Source: Bacteroidota bacterium
Lineage (GTDB): Bacteria > Bacteroidota > Bacteroidia > M30B66
Assembly (NCBI GenBank): GCA_027483445.1
Contig: JAIXUS010000028.1
Location: 1-64,000, forward strand
Direction: 5' to 3'
DNA: 64,000 bases
Under the pieces are notes generated by a model that saw only the letters and a program-made list of their open reading frames with translations, did not search any database and had not been told where the DNA came from. The translations under genes were made by a program, and so were the position numbers. The number at the start of each line of letters is the position of its first letter. Within the stretch, counting starts at the first letter, position 1. Below are positions 25,480 through 34,579 of this stretch, piece after piece.

Positions 25480-26193
25480 ATGAAAGCAAATTTACACTGG
25501 CGTAAGTGGTTAGGGATTGGGCTATTGGCCACCTCCTTTCCGCTCGCAGCACAGTCGCCCGATGAAACAGTCACCGGACAAGCCACGAGCGATCTTCAAT
25601 ATGAATTACTGGCCGGACTCAGCGATGAGTTTATCGAAGAGAACAAAATAAAGCCATCAGCCGAAGCCGACTTATACATTAAAGCCTCTCGATTGAGATT
25701 GGATTTAGCCAAGGAGCAGGAAGTGGAGTTATCGGCCCGGACAGGCTGGGCGAAGGACTTTGTGTGGAAATTTGGTGATGGCAAGGTTGTTTCGGGCTTT
25801 CAACATGTTAAGCATCGTTACGAAAAGGCCGGCACCTATCAAATCACCCTTTTGGCTTCGAGCGGCGATAAGCTCGAACGCCAGCAAATCGAACTTGAGG
25901 TGGTTGACTCTCGCCAGCCCGAAGAGTGGCAAGAGATGGAGCATTACATCGTGTTTCCACATAATAACCGCTTAGAAGCCAAGGTGCAAATGAACTTACC
26001 CAAGAAAGAGCGCAAAATGCGGTTTCAGATTCAGGACATCGAAGGTCGAGAGGTTTTCGAATACAAACTTGGTAAAGTGAGAAAACGTGAAATTGTAAGC
26101 ATCGACTTGCGCAATTTGCCGGATGGGAAATACTATGCTGTATTGAAAGGGAAAAAGTACAGCTTGGTATCCCGTTTAACGGTTACTCGTTAG
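25480..26193 (+). CDS. Secreted PKD-domain protein with T9SS-like C-terminus
   Basis: A 237-residue protein with a signal peptide (about 1-25, ending PLAAQ). A helical/charged linker comes next, then a PKD domain at about 80-143 (WKFGDGKVVSGFQHVKHRYEKAGTYQITLLAS, with the FGDG and Y-x-x-x-GTY marks). The C-terminal domain (about 155-237) has the type IX sorting-domain pattern: a hydrophobic strand, IQDIEGREVFEYKLG, then LPDGKYYAVLKG and a basic end. The 3' end overlaps that of the convergent TIGR02757 gene by 18 bp. Function is unknown. Confidence 0.75.
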   Translation: MKANLHWRKWLGIGLLATSFPLAAQSPDETVTGQATSDLQYELLAGLSDEFIEENKIKPSAEADLYIKASRLRLDLAKEQEVELSARTGWAKDFVWKFGDGKVVSGFQHVKHRYEKAGTYQITLLASSGDKLERQQIELEVVDSRQPEEWQEMEHYIVFPHNNRLEAKVQMNLPKKERKMRFQIQDIEGREVFEYKLGKVRKREIVSIDLRNLPDGKYYAVLKGKKYSLVSRLTVTR

Positions 26194-26997
26194 GGGTTTG
26201 CTCAGCTTCTCGTTTACGCCCATACCGAACAAGGCATAGTCGAATTTGACAGGGTCTTGAGGGTCTATTTTTCTTAAGAAGGCGGTAAGCTCTTCCACGG
26301 CTAACCAATCGTTCTGCTTTCGCTGCAGAATACCCAGATTTCGGGCTACACCGGCCGAGTGCACATCTAAGGGTATGTAAAGCTGCCCGGGCTGAATACC
26401 CGACCAAAGCCCAAAATCAACGCCACGTGTGTCCTTTCGCACCATCCATCGCAGAAACATGTTCAGTCGTTTCGCCGCCGAACCAGCATCAGGATTGGCC
26501 AGGTGCCTTGCACTCAACTGAAGTGCTTTGCTTTTACCCACTTCGTCGGCAAGCATCATTGAACGAAATTGCACAAGTCCTTGCTTGAGGTCATCAGCCT
26601 GAAAGGCGGCTTCCATCCCGCCCTGCCGGGTATACAACCTTTGAAGCATAAATAAAAAGGTGGTGCAGTCGCTGCCGGAAAATGTACGGTGCACAAAGCC
26701 GGCAAAGCGTTTCCGCTCTTTGGGACTATGGCCGATGACAAAGTCGAACGGCGCGTTGTCCATCCATTCCATCAACCGCAAAGCATTCCGAATGAGCGTA
26801 ATTCGCTGTCCCCAGGCAATGGTAGCCGTGAGAAATCCGGAAATTTCGATGTCTTCCTTTTTCGAGAATCGATGGGGAATGCAGATTGGATCGTGTTCAA
26901 TGAAACTTTTGCGGTTGTATTCGTCGGCCTTCTCCATGAGAAGCGCAACAATCTCACGATCAGGCAAGCCCTTAATGCGATCCGACTTAGATGTCAT
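26176..26997 (-). CDS. TIGR02757 family protein (DUF2400)
   Basis: A 273-residue protein of a family widespread in Bacteroidota and some other bacteria, with no established function. Recognisable segments are KADEYNRKSFIEHDPICIPHRFSKKEDIEISGFLTATIAWGQR near the N-terminus, the KRFAGFVHRTFSGSDCTTFLF middle, and VDFGLWSGIQPGQLYIPLDVHSAGVARNLGIL toward the end, which resembles a helix-hairpin-helix glycosylase-like fold. The frame is open to 27075, but the Met at 26997 (MTSKSDRIKG) gives the family N-terminus. It overlaps the stop of the upstream gene by 11 bp, so the two are translated together. Confidence 0.85.
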   Translation of the reverse strand: MTSKSDRIKGLPDREIVALLMEKADEYNRKSFIEHDPICIPHRFSKKEDIEISGFLTATIAWGQRITLIRNALRLMEWMDNAPFDFVIGHSPKERKRFAGFVHRTFSGSDCTTFLFMLQRLYTRQGGMEAAFQADDLKQGLVQFRSMMLADEVGKSKALQLSARHLANPDAGSAAKRLNMFLRWMVRKDTRGVDFGLWSGIQPGQLYIPLDVHSAGVARNLGILQRKQNDWLAVEELTAFLRKIDPQDPVKFDYALFGMGVNEKLSKPLTSNR

Positions 26998-27595
26998 CGC
27001 CCCAATCCGGTTCTTCATTGAGCGCTTCCCAAGCCGAAGGGTCGGGCGCATTGGGTAGGTTATTGATGGCCTCAATCACGGCATCAATCATTTCGTCGGC
27101 CAACATGTGCAACTCGAGGCCATCTTCGCCACTTTGGCGGAAAAACAGACGGTCCATCGTATTTCCCCAAACCTCACGAAGAACTTCCGCGCTGATGGGA
27201 GTAGACGAATCGGCTGGAAACAGCGAGCATACCGCATTGACAAGCCATTCGGTATTGGGCTCAGACACCCAAAATATGGTGTAAGATTCACCGAACAGCT
27301 CCTGGTCGCCGGCCTCATTGACCAAGGCTGATGGCAAGATATTGAAGCTAAATTGATGATTTGCAATTTCATCTTCCGAAAAACGCCAGCTTGCCAGTTC
27401 TTTCGCTTCCTTAGAGCTAAGCAGTGTGGGCTTGGGCAGGGTTGCTTGCAGCTCGGCGATACTCAGGCTCCAATGCGCATCATCGAAGGTATAAACCTGA
27501 TAGCCCAAACCCGGCACCAGCCTTGTTTTGGCATTTTTCAATAACGCATAACCGGGAAGTGGCTTGTCGGCCAAAAATTGCATGAATGGTGTCAT
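26987..27595 (-). CDS. Conserved hypothetical cytosolic protein
   Basis: A 202-residue acidic protein without signal peptide, membrane helix or a motif I recognise. It is rich in Trp, Leu and acidic residues (MTPFMQFLADKPLPGYALL at the N-terminus, WEALNEEPDWGDDI at the C-terminus). The Met at 27595 was preferred to that at 27616 because the seven extra residues (MVLSSCG) look unrelated to a start. It overlaps the TIGR02757 gene by 11 bp, so the two probably act together or are at least co-expressed. Confidence 0.6.
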   Translation of the reverse strand: MTPFMQFLADKPLPGYALLKNAKTRLVPGLGYQVYTFDDAHWSLSIAELQATLPKPTLLSSKEAKELASWRFSEDEIANHQFSFNILPSALVNEAGDQELFGESYTIFWVSEPNTEWLVNAVCSLFPADSSTPISAEVLREVWGNTMDRLFFRQSGEDGLELHMLADEMIDAVIEAINNLPNAPDPSAWEALNEEPDWGDDI

Positions 27596-27672
27596 GCCGC
27601 AAGATGACAAAACCACCTCTAACTACCAAACCATGGCTTGATTCTTGTTTGGGCGTTTTCAAATCAAATGCT

Positions 27673-28482
27673 ATGAAATTGCAGTTTTTACGTATCCTTA
27701 TTTTTACGTTATTCTTCTCGAATGCTTTGTTGGCGCAGAATATATTGTGGTCCGACAATTTTGAAACCTATGAAGGCACAGGAAGTATTCCACCCGGATT
27801 TGGCGGTGGCATGCGGGTTTATTCTACCCACGGAACATCCTCTTCGAAGGCTTTGTGTATTCAGTTTTCCCCATTCAAACAAAGCGACAGTACCATTACG
27901 CCGCTCATTGGACCGATTGTAGATGGATCGGTTTTTACCTTTGACTACCGATTTGCGGCTTACGTGGGTGGTGTTGCCTTCAATGGTTACACGCTGAATT
28001 CCGACGCTATTGAAGTATTTATTGCCCCTGAAGGCGGCGAATATGGTCAGGCCGTTTTGCGCATCGATGCCTCTAACCACACCTCTTCGCTGAGTTTTGC
28101 CCAGCGTTCAGTAAATCTCGACGATTATGCCGGACAATCGATTCGCATTAAAATGAAAGGTGTGCGTGGAAATTCGGCCGACTATTGGTTTGATACCGAC
28201 AATTTCCAAGTAAGTCAGGCCAATTCGATTGAACGGCCCACAGTGAACGATTTGAGTGTTTTCCCTAATCCAAGTTCAGAACCCACCGTTACTGTTCATT
28301 TTGATGCCTCGGTGCATTCGGTAAATATTGAAGTTTTAAATATGCTGGGCGCGGTTGTGATGAAAAAGCAAGTTGTAGGACAAAAAGCTGAATTGGATGT
28401 GCATCACTTACCGCGCGGTGTGTATTACGTAAAGGCTGATCTGGGCTCGAAAAAAATAATCCGAAAATTGGTTTTAAAATAA
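27673..28482 (+). CDS. Secreted T9SS sorting-domain protein
   Basis: A 269-residue protein with a signal peptide (about 1-19, ending ALLAQ). About residues 20-190 form a jelly-roll-like domain similar to the cleaved-adhesin/choice-of-anchor type (ILWSDNFETYEGTGSIPPGF start, then DGSVFTFDYRFAAYVGG and GQSIRIKMKGVRGNSADYWFDTDNFQV). The last 75 residues are a T9SS type A domain (LSVFPNPSSEPTVTVHFD, EVLNMLGAVV, LPRGVYYVKADLGSKKIIRKLVLK). The ATG at 27673 starts the signal peptide; the open frame runs upstream to 27586 without support. A strong terminator follows. Confidence 0.85.
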   Translation: MKLQFLRILIFTLFFSNALLAQNILWSDNFETYEGTGSIPPGFGGGMRVYSTHGTSSSKALCIQFSPFKQSDSTITPLIGPIVDGSVFTFDYRFAAYVGGVAFNGYTLNSDAIEVFIAPEGGEYGQAVLRIDASNHTSSLSFAQRSVNLDDYAGQSIRIKMKGVRGNSADYWFDTDNFQVSQANSIERPTVNDLSVFPNPSSEPTVTVHFDASVHSVNIEVLNMLGAVVMKKQVVGQKAELDVHHLPRGVYYVKADLGSKKIIRKLVLK

Positions 28483-28503
28483 ATCACGATTGAGTGCCAA
28501 TCA

Positions 28504-28545
28504 AAAACGGCCGGTTGAATCTGCTTCAACCGGCCGTTTTGTTTT
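28504..28545 (+). terminator. Strong intrinsic terminator
   Basis: A 16-bp perfect stem, AAAACGGCCGGTTGAA (28504-28519) with TTCAACCGGCCGTTTT (28525-28540), a 5-nt loop and a T-rich tail, 21 bp after the stop of the T9SS cargo gene. The A/T symmetry means it could also work on the opposite strand, but no minus-strand gene reads toward it. Confidence 0.9.
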
Positions 28546-28802
28546 GTTAAACAATGCTGTTAGAAAAACAAACGCACATAACGTAATGTAAACTGTGCGC
28601 GTTTACTCAATGATTTCAGATAAATCAATACCCTTTTCATAAGATTATTCTGTGATGGACGGTTTATGAACGGTTGTATGCCTGCTTTGTTGCACAGGGC
28701 TTTGATGATTTCTTACATTAAAATTAATCTGTTGTTTATATGTAATGCATTCTCCTGAAAATCAGATATCCACAAAGCTATTCACAATCCTGCTCTTCGG
28801 CA
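28546..28802. other. AT-rich gap before gatB
   Basis: The 363-bp space between the T9SS cargo and gatB holds the terminator, this AT-rich stretch and the gatB promoter. At about 28568-28602 an imperfect inverted repeat (AAACGCACA with TGTGCG-CG-TTT, two extra bases on the right arm) surrounds TAACGTAATGTAAAC. No coding potential is seen. Confidence 0.35.
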
Positions 28803-28832
28803 TTTAAGAACGCTAAAATCGGGCTATATTTG
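28803..28832 (+). promoter_or_regulatory. gatB promoter (TTTA-N18-TATATTTG)
   Basis: A perfect -7 box TATATTTG (28825-28832) is preceded at 18 nt by TTTA (28803-28806), close to the -33 TTTG. The ATG follows 13 nt after the box. Confidence 0.6.
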
Positions 28833-28845
28833 GGGCCTTCATACT

Positions 28846-30297
28846 ATGGAATCATCAAAATACGAAGCCGTAATTGGCCTGGAAGTGCACATTCAGCTTC
28901 TAACAAAAAGTAAAGCCTACTCGCCCGACTCTGCCACTTACGGAGCGCATCCAAATACACAGATCAGTGTCATCAGTCTTGGACACCCCGGCACCCTGCC
29001 TCGATTGAATAAGCAGTCGGTTGAATTTGCCGTAAAGCTGGGACTGGCCTGTAACTGTAGTATTACCCGCGAAAATCAATTTGCCCGGAAGAACTATTTC
29101 TACGCCGACCTCCCGAAAGGGTATCAAATTACACAAGACAAAACACCGATTTGTACCGGTGGGCGCATACGCATTAAAACTTCCGAAGGGCAAAAAGATA
29201 TTGGTCTAACGCGCATCCACATGGAAGAAGATGCCGGCAAGAGCATGCACGACCAGGATCCATACGACTCTTTGGTCGATTTGAATCGTGCGGGCGTTCC
29301 CTTGCTCGAAATGGTATCGGAACCCGAAATACGCTCTGCCGAAGAAGCCGGTGCTTACCTTACAGAAGTGCGCAAGCTGGTACGTTACCTCGACATTTGC
29401 GACGGAAATCTCGAAGAAGGCAGCATGCGTTGCGATGCCAATATTTCGGTGCGGTTGCGCGGGGCATCAGCCTTCGGAACCAAGGTGGAAGTAAAGAACA
29501 TGAATTCCATCAGAAATGTGCAAAGAGCCATCGAACACGAGATTGAACGACAGATTAAGGTGATTGAAGCGGGTGGCGTGGTTGACCAAGAAACACGAAG
29601 CTTTGAAGCCGTTACAGGTACAACCTTTACATTGCGTAGTAAAGAGCAGGCGAACGACTACCGCTATTTTCCGGAACCCGATCTTTGTCCGGTAATTGTT
29701 GATGAATCCTACATCAACACGGTGCGCGCCGCAATGCCACCTCTGCCTGAAGAATTGTACAGCCGTTTCACTGAGCAGTACAAGCTTTCAGAATATGATG
29801 CTGCCATCCTTACAGAAAACAAACAAATTGCTTTGTATTTCGATGCCGTGTGTAGTATTACGAGCAACTATAAAGCGGCTGCCAATTGGATGAATGGCCC
29901 GGTAAAATCGTGGTTGAATGAGAACGGCCTTGAAATGGAGCAATTCCCGCTTAGCCCGGTGGTACTGGCCTCGCTGATTTTACTCATCGAAAGCGGAAAG
30001 GTTAGCCACACCATTGCCAGTCAGCGGATTTTCCCAATTCTCCTCACTAACCCTGAGGCCAATCCGGAACAAATTGCCTCCGAAAACAATTGGCTTCAGG
30101 CCAGCGACGAATCGGAGCTGAAGGTCTGGATTGAAGAAGCCATCGCTAAATACCCGGCTAAAGTGGCCGAATACAAGTCGGGAAAAACAGGCCTGCTTGG
30201 TTTGTTTATGGGCGAAGTCATGAAGATTTCAAAGGGCAAGGCAGACCCTAAATCGGCCAACCAAATCCTAAAAGAAACCCTCGATAATCATGCTTAA
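28846..30297 (+). CDS. gatB: Asp-tRNA(Asn)/Glu-tRNA(Gln) amidotransferase subunit B
   Basis: Kinase-amidotransferase subunit of GatCAB, which converts misacylated Glu-tRNA(Gln) or Asp-tRNA(Asn) to the amidated form. The 483-residue protein shows the GatB signature throughout: YEAVIGLEVHIQLLTKSKAY at the N-terminus, RKNYFYADLPKGYQITQ, HMEEDAGKSMHD, the DLNRAGVPLLEMVSEPE motif and EVKNMNSIRNVQRAIEHEI. The C-terminal YqeY-like tRNA-binding tail is complete. Length is normal. The stop overlaps the start of the TlpA-like lipoprotein gene by 8 bp; gatA and gatC are not in the window. Confidence 0.95.
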   Translation: MESSKYEAVIGLEVHIQLLTKSKAYSPDSATYGAHPNTQISVISLGHPGTLPRLNKQSVEFAVKLGLACNCSITRENQFARKNYFYADLPKGYQITQDKTPICTGGRIRIKTSEGQKDIGLTRIHMEEDAGKSMHDQDPYDSLVDLNRAGVPLLEMVSEPEIRSAEEAGAYLTEVRKLVRYLDICDGNLEEGSMRCDANISVRLRGASAFGTKVEVKNMNSIRNVQRAIEHEIERQIKVIEAGGVVDQETRSFEAVTGTTFTLRSKEQANDYRYFPEPDLCPVIVDESYINTVRAAMPPLPEELYSRFTEQYKLSEYDAAILTENKQIALYFDAVCSITSNYKAAANWMNGPVKSWLNENGLEMEQFPLSPVVLASLILLIESGKVSHTIASQRIFPILLTNPEANPEQIASENNWLQASDESELKVWIEEAIAKYPAKVAEYKSGKTGLLGLFMGEVMKISKGKADPKSANQILKETLDNHA

Positions 30298-31420
30298 TTT
30301 CATTAACGGCCCATTAAGGCTCAGTCTAATCCTTTGTCTCCTTGGCAGTTTCGCCATTGTAGCCTGTAGCTCCTCTTCAAAAGAATCGCCACTCAGCGGC
30401 GTGGTTTCGAAGCATGCCAACACACTGTTGTACCTCGAGCAGGTAAAAGACAACAATGTGGTGCCCATCGATTCAGTTAAAACCAACGAAAAGGGAGAAT
30501 TTGAATTTAAGCAAAAAATTGAGGTAAAAGACTTTTATCGACTGAGAGTCAGCCAAAACAACTTTGTATTTATCGTGCTTAATCCAAAAGAGAACGTGCG
30601 CTATGAGAACAACAATGTATTGTTGCAGCAAGATTACACTTTGAGCGGCTCGGAGGAAGCTGAGTTGGTTTTAGAAATCAAGCAGTTGCGGCAAAGCATC
30701 AATACGCATCGCGACTCATTGATACAAATCATCAACAATGCACCATCGGAGCAGCGTGGACAGTTGCAGAAAACCATGGAAGAAGACTATAACCGCTTTG
30801 TGAATTCAAGGTTGGAGCAGGCCCGCAACATCATCAAAACAAAAACAGACAAACTGGCGGCAGTTAGTGCTGCTGAAATGCTCGATCAGGATGCTGATTT
30901 TGAATCGTATGCATTGCTGGCTGAGAGCCTGAAGAAGAACTATCCGCATTCGGGCTTTGCACAAAACTTCATCAACCGTGTGGAGCAAATGAAGGCTACA
31001 GCCATTGGTTCAGTAGCTCCTGAAATCAATCTGCCATCCCCCGAAGGGCAAAACATTGCCTTGTCGTCGCTCCGCGGAAAAGTAGTACTCATCGACTTTT
31101 GGGCCTCATGGTGTGGGCCTTGCCGTATGGAGAACCCCAATGTGGTTCGCCTTTACAATGAGGTGAAAGACAAGGGCTTCGAAGTGTATTCGGTGTCGCT
31201 CGATAAAGACAAAACCGCCTGGGTGAATGCCATTCAAAAAGATGGGCTCACCTGGAAATCGCATGTTTCCGATTTGCAGTTTTGGAGCTCTTCGGTGGTC
31301 AAGCAATACGGGTTTTCTGGAATTCCATTTACCGTTTTGATCGACCGTGATGGTAAAATTATCGGCAAAGGTTTAAGGGGTGAGCAATTAGAAGAGGCCG
31401 TTAAAAAGCAGTTACCCTAA
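30290..31420 (+). CDS. TlpA-like thioredoxin lipoprotein (DUF4369 type)
   Basis: A 376-residue envelope disulfide-exchange protein. The N-terminus is a lipoprotein signal with lipobox IVAC at Cys26. About 35-130 form a DUF4369-like beta domain (SGVVSKHANTLLYLEQVKDNN). A helical linker (130-235) leads to a thioredoxin-like domain (about 240-376) of the TlpA/AhpC-TSA type with active-site WCGPC (Cys275 and Cys278) and a cis-Pro in SGIPFTVLID. Such proteins are common in Bacteroidota; substrates are unknown. It overlaps gatB by 8 bp, so it is co-transcribed. Confidence 0.88.
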   Translation: MLNFINGPLRLSLILCLLGSFAIVACSSSSKESPLSGVVSKHANTLLYLEQVKDNNVVPIDSVKTNEKGEFEFKQKIEVKDFYRLRVSQNNFVFIVLNPKENVRYENNNVLLQQDYTLSGSEEAELVLEIKQLRQSINTHRDSLIQIINNAPSEQRGQLQKTMEEDYNRFVNSRLEQARNIIKTKTDKLAAVSAAEMLDQDADFESYALLAESLKKNYPHSGFAQNFINRVEQMKATAIGSVAPEINLPSPEGQNIALSSLRGKVVLIDFWASWCGPCRMENPNVVRLYNEVKDKGFEVYSVSLDKDKTAWVNAIQKDGLTWKSHVSDLQFWSSSVVKQYGFSGIPFTVLIDRDGKIIGKGLRGEQLEEAVKKQLP

Positions 31421-31481
31421 AATTTCGGGTGGCGTGTAACATCTTTTTTGTGGATTGCTCTTGAAGCCCAAACTCAACCGC

Positions 31482-34400
31482 ATGAAAAACCTATTTACTC
31501 CCTTTGGAAAGCTGCTCATGGCGGGCGGCTTTTGGTGTTTGGTAGCCGGATTTACCGAAGTTCGCGGACAGTCAGGCCCGTATTTTCAACAAGAAGTCAA
31601 CTATTCCATTGAGGTTCGGCTCGACGACGAAAAGCATCAACTGCATGCCTTTGAAAGTGTTGAATACATCAACAATTCGCCCGATGTACTCAACGAGATT
31701 TGGTTTCACCTGTGGCCCAATGCCTACCGCGACAACTCTACGGCTTTCGCGGAGCAGGAACTTCGAAATGGCTCCACCAAGTTTCAGTTCGCCAAACCTG
31801 AGTCGCGCGGGTTTATCGACAGCTTAAAATTCATGGTTGATGGCGAATTGGTAAAAATGGATTACCATGAACGCCACCCCGACATCTGCAAAATCACCTT
31901 AAACAAAGGCCTTCAGCCCGGAGGGCGCATTACCATTAGCACCCCGTTTCGGGTAAAAATTCCCTCGTCTTCGTTTTCACGTTTAGGCCATTACAAGCAG
32001 CAATACCAATTGTGTCAGTGGTACCCCAAGCCTGCGGTTTACGATAGAAAAGGCTGGCATCCAATGCCTTACCTCAATCAAGGTGAGTTTTATTCTGAAT
32101 TCGGAAAGTTTAGAGTTTCGATTACCCTTCCCGAAAATTATGTGATTGCCTCGTCGGGCACTATGGAAGCCAATGCCGCCGAAGAGGCTCGTATTGAAGA
32201 GAACATTCGAAAGACCACAGAGTGGATGGCGCAAGGTTACCCAGAACGGAAGAATGACACTTTACTGTCGTCGAAAACCCTGAAAACCGTGGTTTATACC
32301 CTTGAAAATGCGCACGATTTTGCGTGGTTTACCGACAAGGAGTATCTCATTCAGCGTGGCAGTGTGAAGCTGGATCGTTCGGGGAATACCATTGAGACAT
32401 GGACCTATTTCACCCCGAAAAATGCAAAGTCGTGGAAAGACGGGATTACCTATGTAAACGATGCGGTTAACTATTATTCTCAATGGGTTGGCGACTACCC
32501 CTGGCCGGTTTGCAAAGCCCTCGACGGCGCACTCAGCGCGGGCGGCGGCATGGAATACCCAACCATTACCATCATTTCGCCAACCAGCGACGTGGTTCAA
32601 CTCGATGAGGTAATCGCCCACGAGGTTGGTCACAACTGGTTTTACGGCATTTTGGCCAGCAACGAGCGCCGCTACCCATGGATGGACGAAGGCACGAACT
32701 CTTACTACGAGAACCGGTACATGCGTTTGAAATACCCCAATCACTCGTTGGTAGATATGGTGCTTCCCGAAAGTATAGGCTCAAAATTAGGCATCCATGA
32801 ATTCGGAAATTACGCCCTACAAACGGTGCCTTACCTGCTTTGCGCGCGCAGTGGAATTGATCAGCCTTTGCACCTGGCGGCGGATGACTATAAAAGCATT
32901 AATTACGGTACCATGGTTTACATGAAAACCGCCGTGGTATTCAATTATTTGGAAGCTTACCTTGGCACTGAGAAGTTCGATGCCATGATGCAGTCGTACT
33001 TCAATACCTGGAAGTTTCGTCACCCTTACCCAGAAGATTTCAGAGCGCATGCCGAGCAGTTTACCGGTGAAAAGCTCGACTGGTTTTTCAATGGCCTCAT
33101 TGAATCGCGCGAACGTGTTGATTACGCCATTGGTCGCATCCAAAAAACAGATAAAGGGTACAAGGTAACGGTACGAAATAACGGTGAGTTGGCAGCCCCA
33201 CTGGGTATTAGCCTACGGCAGGATGACAAAGTGCAAACCACTTGGTTTCAAGGCTTTGAAGGGAAGCAAAAACTAGACATTCCGGCCTCCATGGGTAGCA
33301 AGCCCGACTGGATTTCGGTAAATGGTACCGGACAGATTTTAGATGTGAACCCGAAGAACGATCGCCGTAAGCTTACCGGAATATTCAGAAGAACGAAGCC
33401 GGCCATCCGACTCTTAACCGGTTTGGAGCGCCCGGGCCGCAGATCGATGTATCTCATTCCAGCCCTTGGATTCAACGCGTACGATGGTTTCATGTCAGGT
33501 TTAGCCTTCCATAACTGGGGAATTTATCGGAAACGCATGGAATACATGTTCATTCCGATGTACGGCATGAAATCGTCGCAATGGGCCGGCTCCTCCCAAT
33601 TGAGTTACCAGTTTAGACCTGTAGACGGACCGTTCCGCGCCATAACACTCAATGGTACGGCAGACCGTTACTCAGCGCGAACCTTCATCAGTGATGGGTT
33701 CAGGCGCTACACAGGATCAGTCGCCTTTCGTTTCGACAATCCCAAGAAACCCTGGAGCAAAGACGAAAAAGAGTTGATGTTGCGGTACATCCGCACAGAA
33801 CTGGAGTTGAACAACGCCGGCGACTTCTTCCAATTCCCCATTGCACAGTCGTTTTACCAAGCGCGATATACACACGCCGTAAACCACACCTTAAACCCTT
33901 GGAAGGTGATCGCCGATGTTCAGGCGCACAACGATTTCGCGAAAACGAGCCTAACCTACACCCGCCGGTTTGCCTACAATAAGCGCAAAAAGGGACTTGA
34001 TCTTCGGTTCTTTGCCGGTGCGTTTCTGTATCGACGCAATAGCGAAATGGGTGGCACCGGAAGTGTAGACGCACGTTTCCGTTTAAGCGGACAAAGAGGT
34101 TCTCAGGACTATCTATACGATGACATTTTCCTTGGTCGGAACGAAGCCTCTGGTGTGTGGGCTCAGCAAATGAGCATGACCGATGGTATGTTTGCTTTGC
34201 CGGTGTTTATTGGACAGGCCGACCGCTATTTAACCAGCCTGAATTTGCAAACCACCTTGCCTGTGTCGCCTTTACGGATTTTTGTGAATGCCGGTTTATG
34301 GGGTTACGTAGAAAGCACACTGCTCAACCCGGGAGTGCAAATTTTCGAGCCACCGCAGTTTTCGTACAGCAACAAGCAGGATTTTGGAGCAGAAGCCGGC

Positions 34401-34577
34401 GTTTCCTTGCCGTTGATTAAAAATGTGTTCGAGGTGTATCTTCCTTTGGTTTACACCTACAATTTGCAGCAGAACTTTGAGTTACAGGCCAATAACGATT
34501 TCATCCATCGTTTGCGTTTCGTACTCAATATCAAACTGATGAACCCTATCAAAACCATTCGAAACCTGGGCAACTAA
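31482..34577 (+). CDS. M1 family metallopeptidase with large C-terminal barrel-like region
   Basis: Zinc aminopeptidase-type protein of 1031 residues. The signal peptide is about 1-30. The M1 N-terminal saddle and catalytic domains run to about 560. Zinc ligands are H380 and H384 of HEVGH and Glu403 of the WMDEGTNSYYE segment, 19 residues after the second His as in all M1 enzymes; the exopeptidase loop GGGMEYPT lies upstream. From about 640 to the C-terminus the sequence changes to alternating beta-strands with aromatic belts and turns (LSYQFRPVDGPFRAITLNGTADR, ending LRFVLNIKLMNPIKTIRNLGN), which looks like an outer-membrane barrel. It is probably an outer-membrane-anchored peptidase. The start at 31482 gives the signal peptide. 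The LpxH-like gene follows after 2 bp. Confidence 0.85.
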   Translation: MKNLFTPFGKLLMAGGFWCLVAGFTEVRGQSGPYFQQEVNYSIEVRLDDEKHQLHAFESVEYINNSPDVLNEIWFHLWPNAYRDNSTAFAEQELRNGSTKFQFAKPESRGFIDSLKFMVDGELVKMDYHERHPDICKITLNKGLQPGGRITISTPFRVKIPSSSFSRLGHYKQQYQLCQWYPKPAVYDRKGWHPMPYLNQGEFYSEFGKFRVSITLPENYVIASSGTMEANAAEEARIEENIRKTTEWMAQGYPERKNDTLLSSKTLKTVVYTLENAHDFAWFTDKEYLIQRGSVKLDRSGNTIETWTYFTPKNAKSWKDGITYVNDAVNYYSQWVGDYPWPVCKALDGALSAGGGMEYPTITIISPTSDVVQLDEVIAHEVGHNWFYGILASNERRYPWMDEGTNSYYENRYMRLKYPNHSLVDMVLPESIGSKLGIHEFGNYALQTVPYLLCARSGIDQPLHLAADDYKSINYGTMVYMKTAVVFNYLEAYLGTEKFDAMMQSYFNTWKFRHPYPEDFRAHAEQFTGEKLDWFFNGLIESRERVDYAIGRIQKTDKGYKVTVRNNGELAAPLGISLRQDDKVQTTWFQGFEGKQKLDIPASMGSKPDWISVNGTGQILDVNPKNDRRKLTGIFRRTKPAIRLLTGLERPGRRSMYLIPALGFNAYDGFMSGLAFHNWGIYRKRMEYMFIPMYGMKSSQWAGSSQLSYQFRPVDGPFRAITLNGTADRYSARTFISDGFRRYTGSVAFRFDNPKKPWSKDEKELMLRYIRTELELNNAGDFFQFPIAQSFYQARYTHAVNHTLNPWKVIADVQAHNDFAKTSLTYTRRFAYNKRKKGLDLRFFAGAFLYRRNSEMGGTGSVDARFRLSGQRGSQDYLYDDIFLGRNEASGVWAQQMSMTDGMFALPVFIGQADRYLTSLNLQTTLPVSPLRIFVNAGLWGYVESTLLNPGVQIFEPPQFSYSNKQDFGAEAGVSLPLIKNVFEVYLPLVYTYNLQQNFELQANNDFIHRLRFVLNIKLMNPIKTIRNLGN

Positions 34578-34579
34578 GC

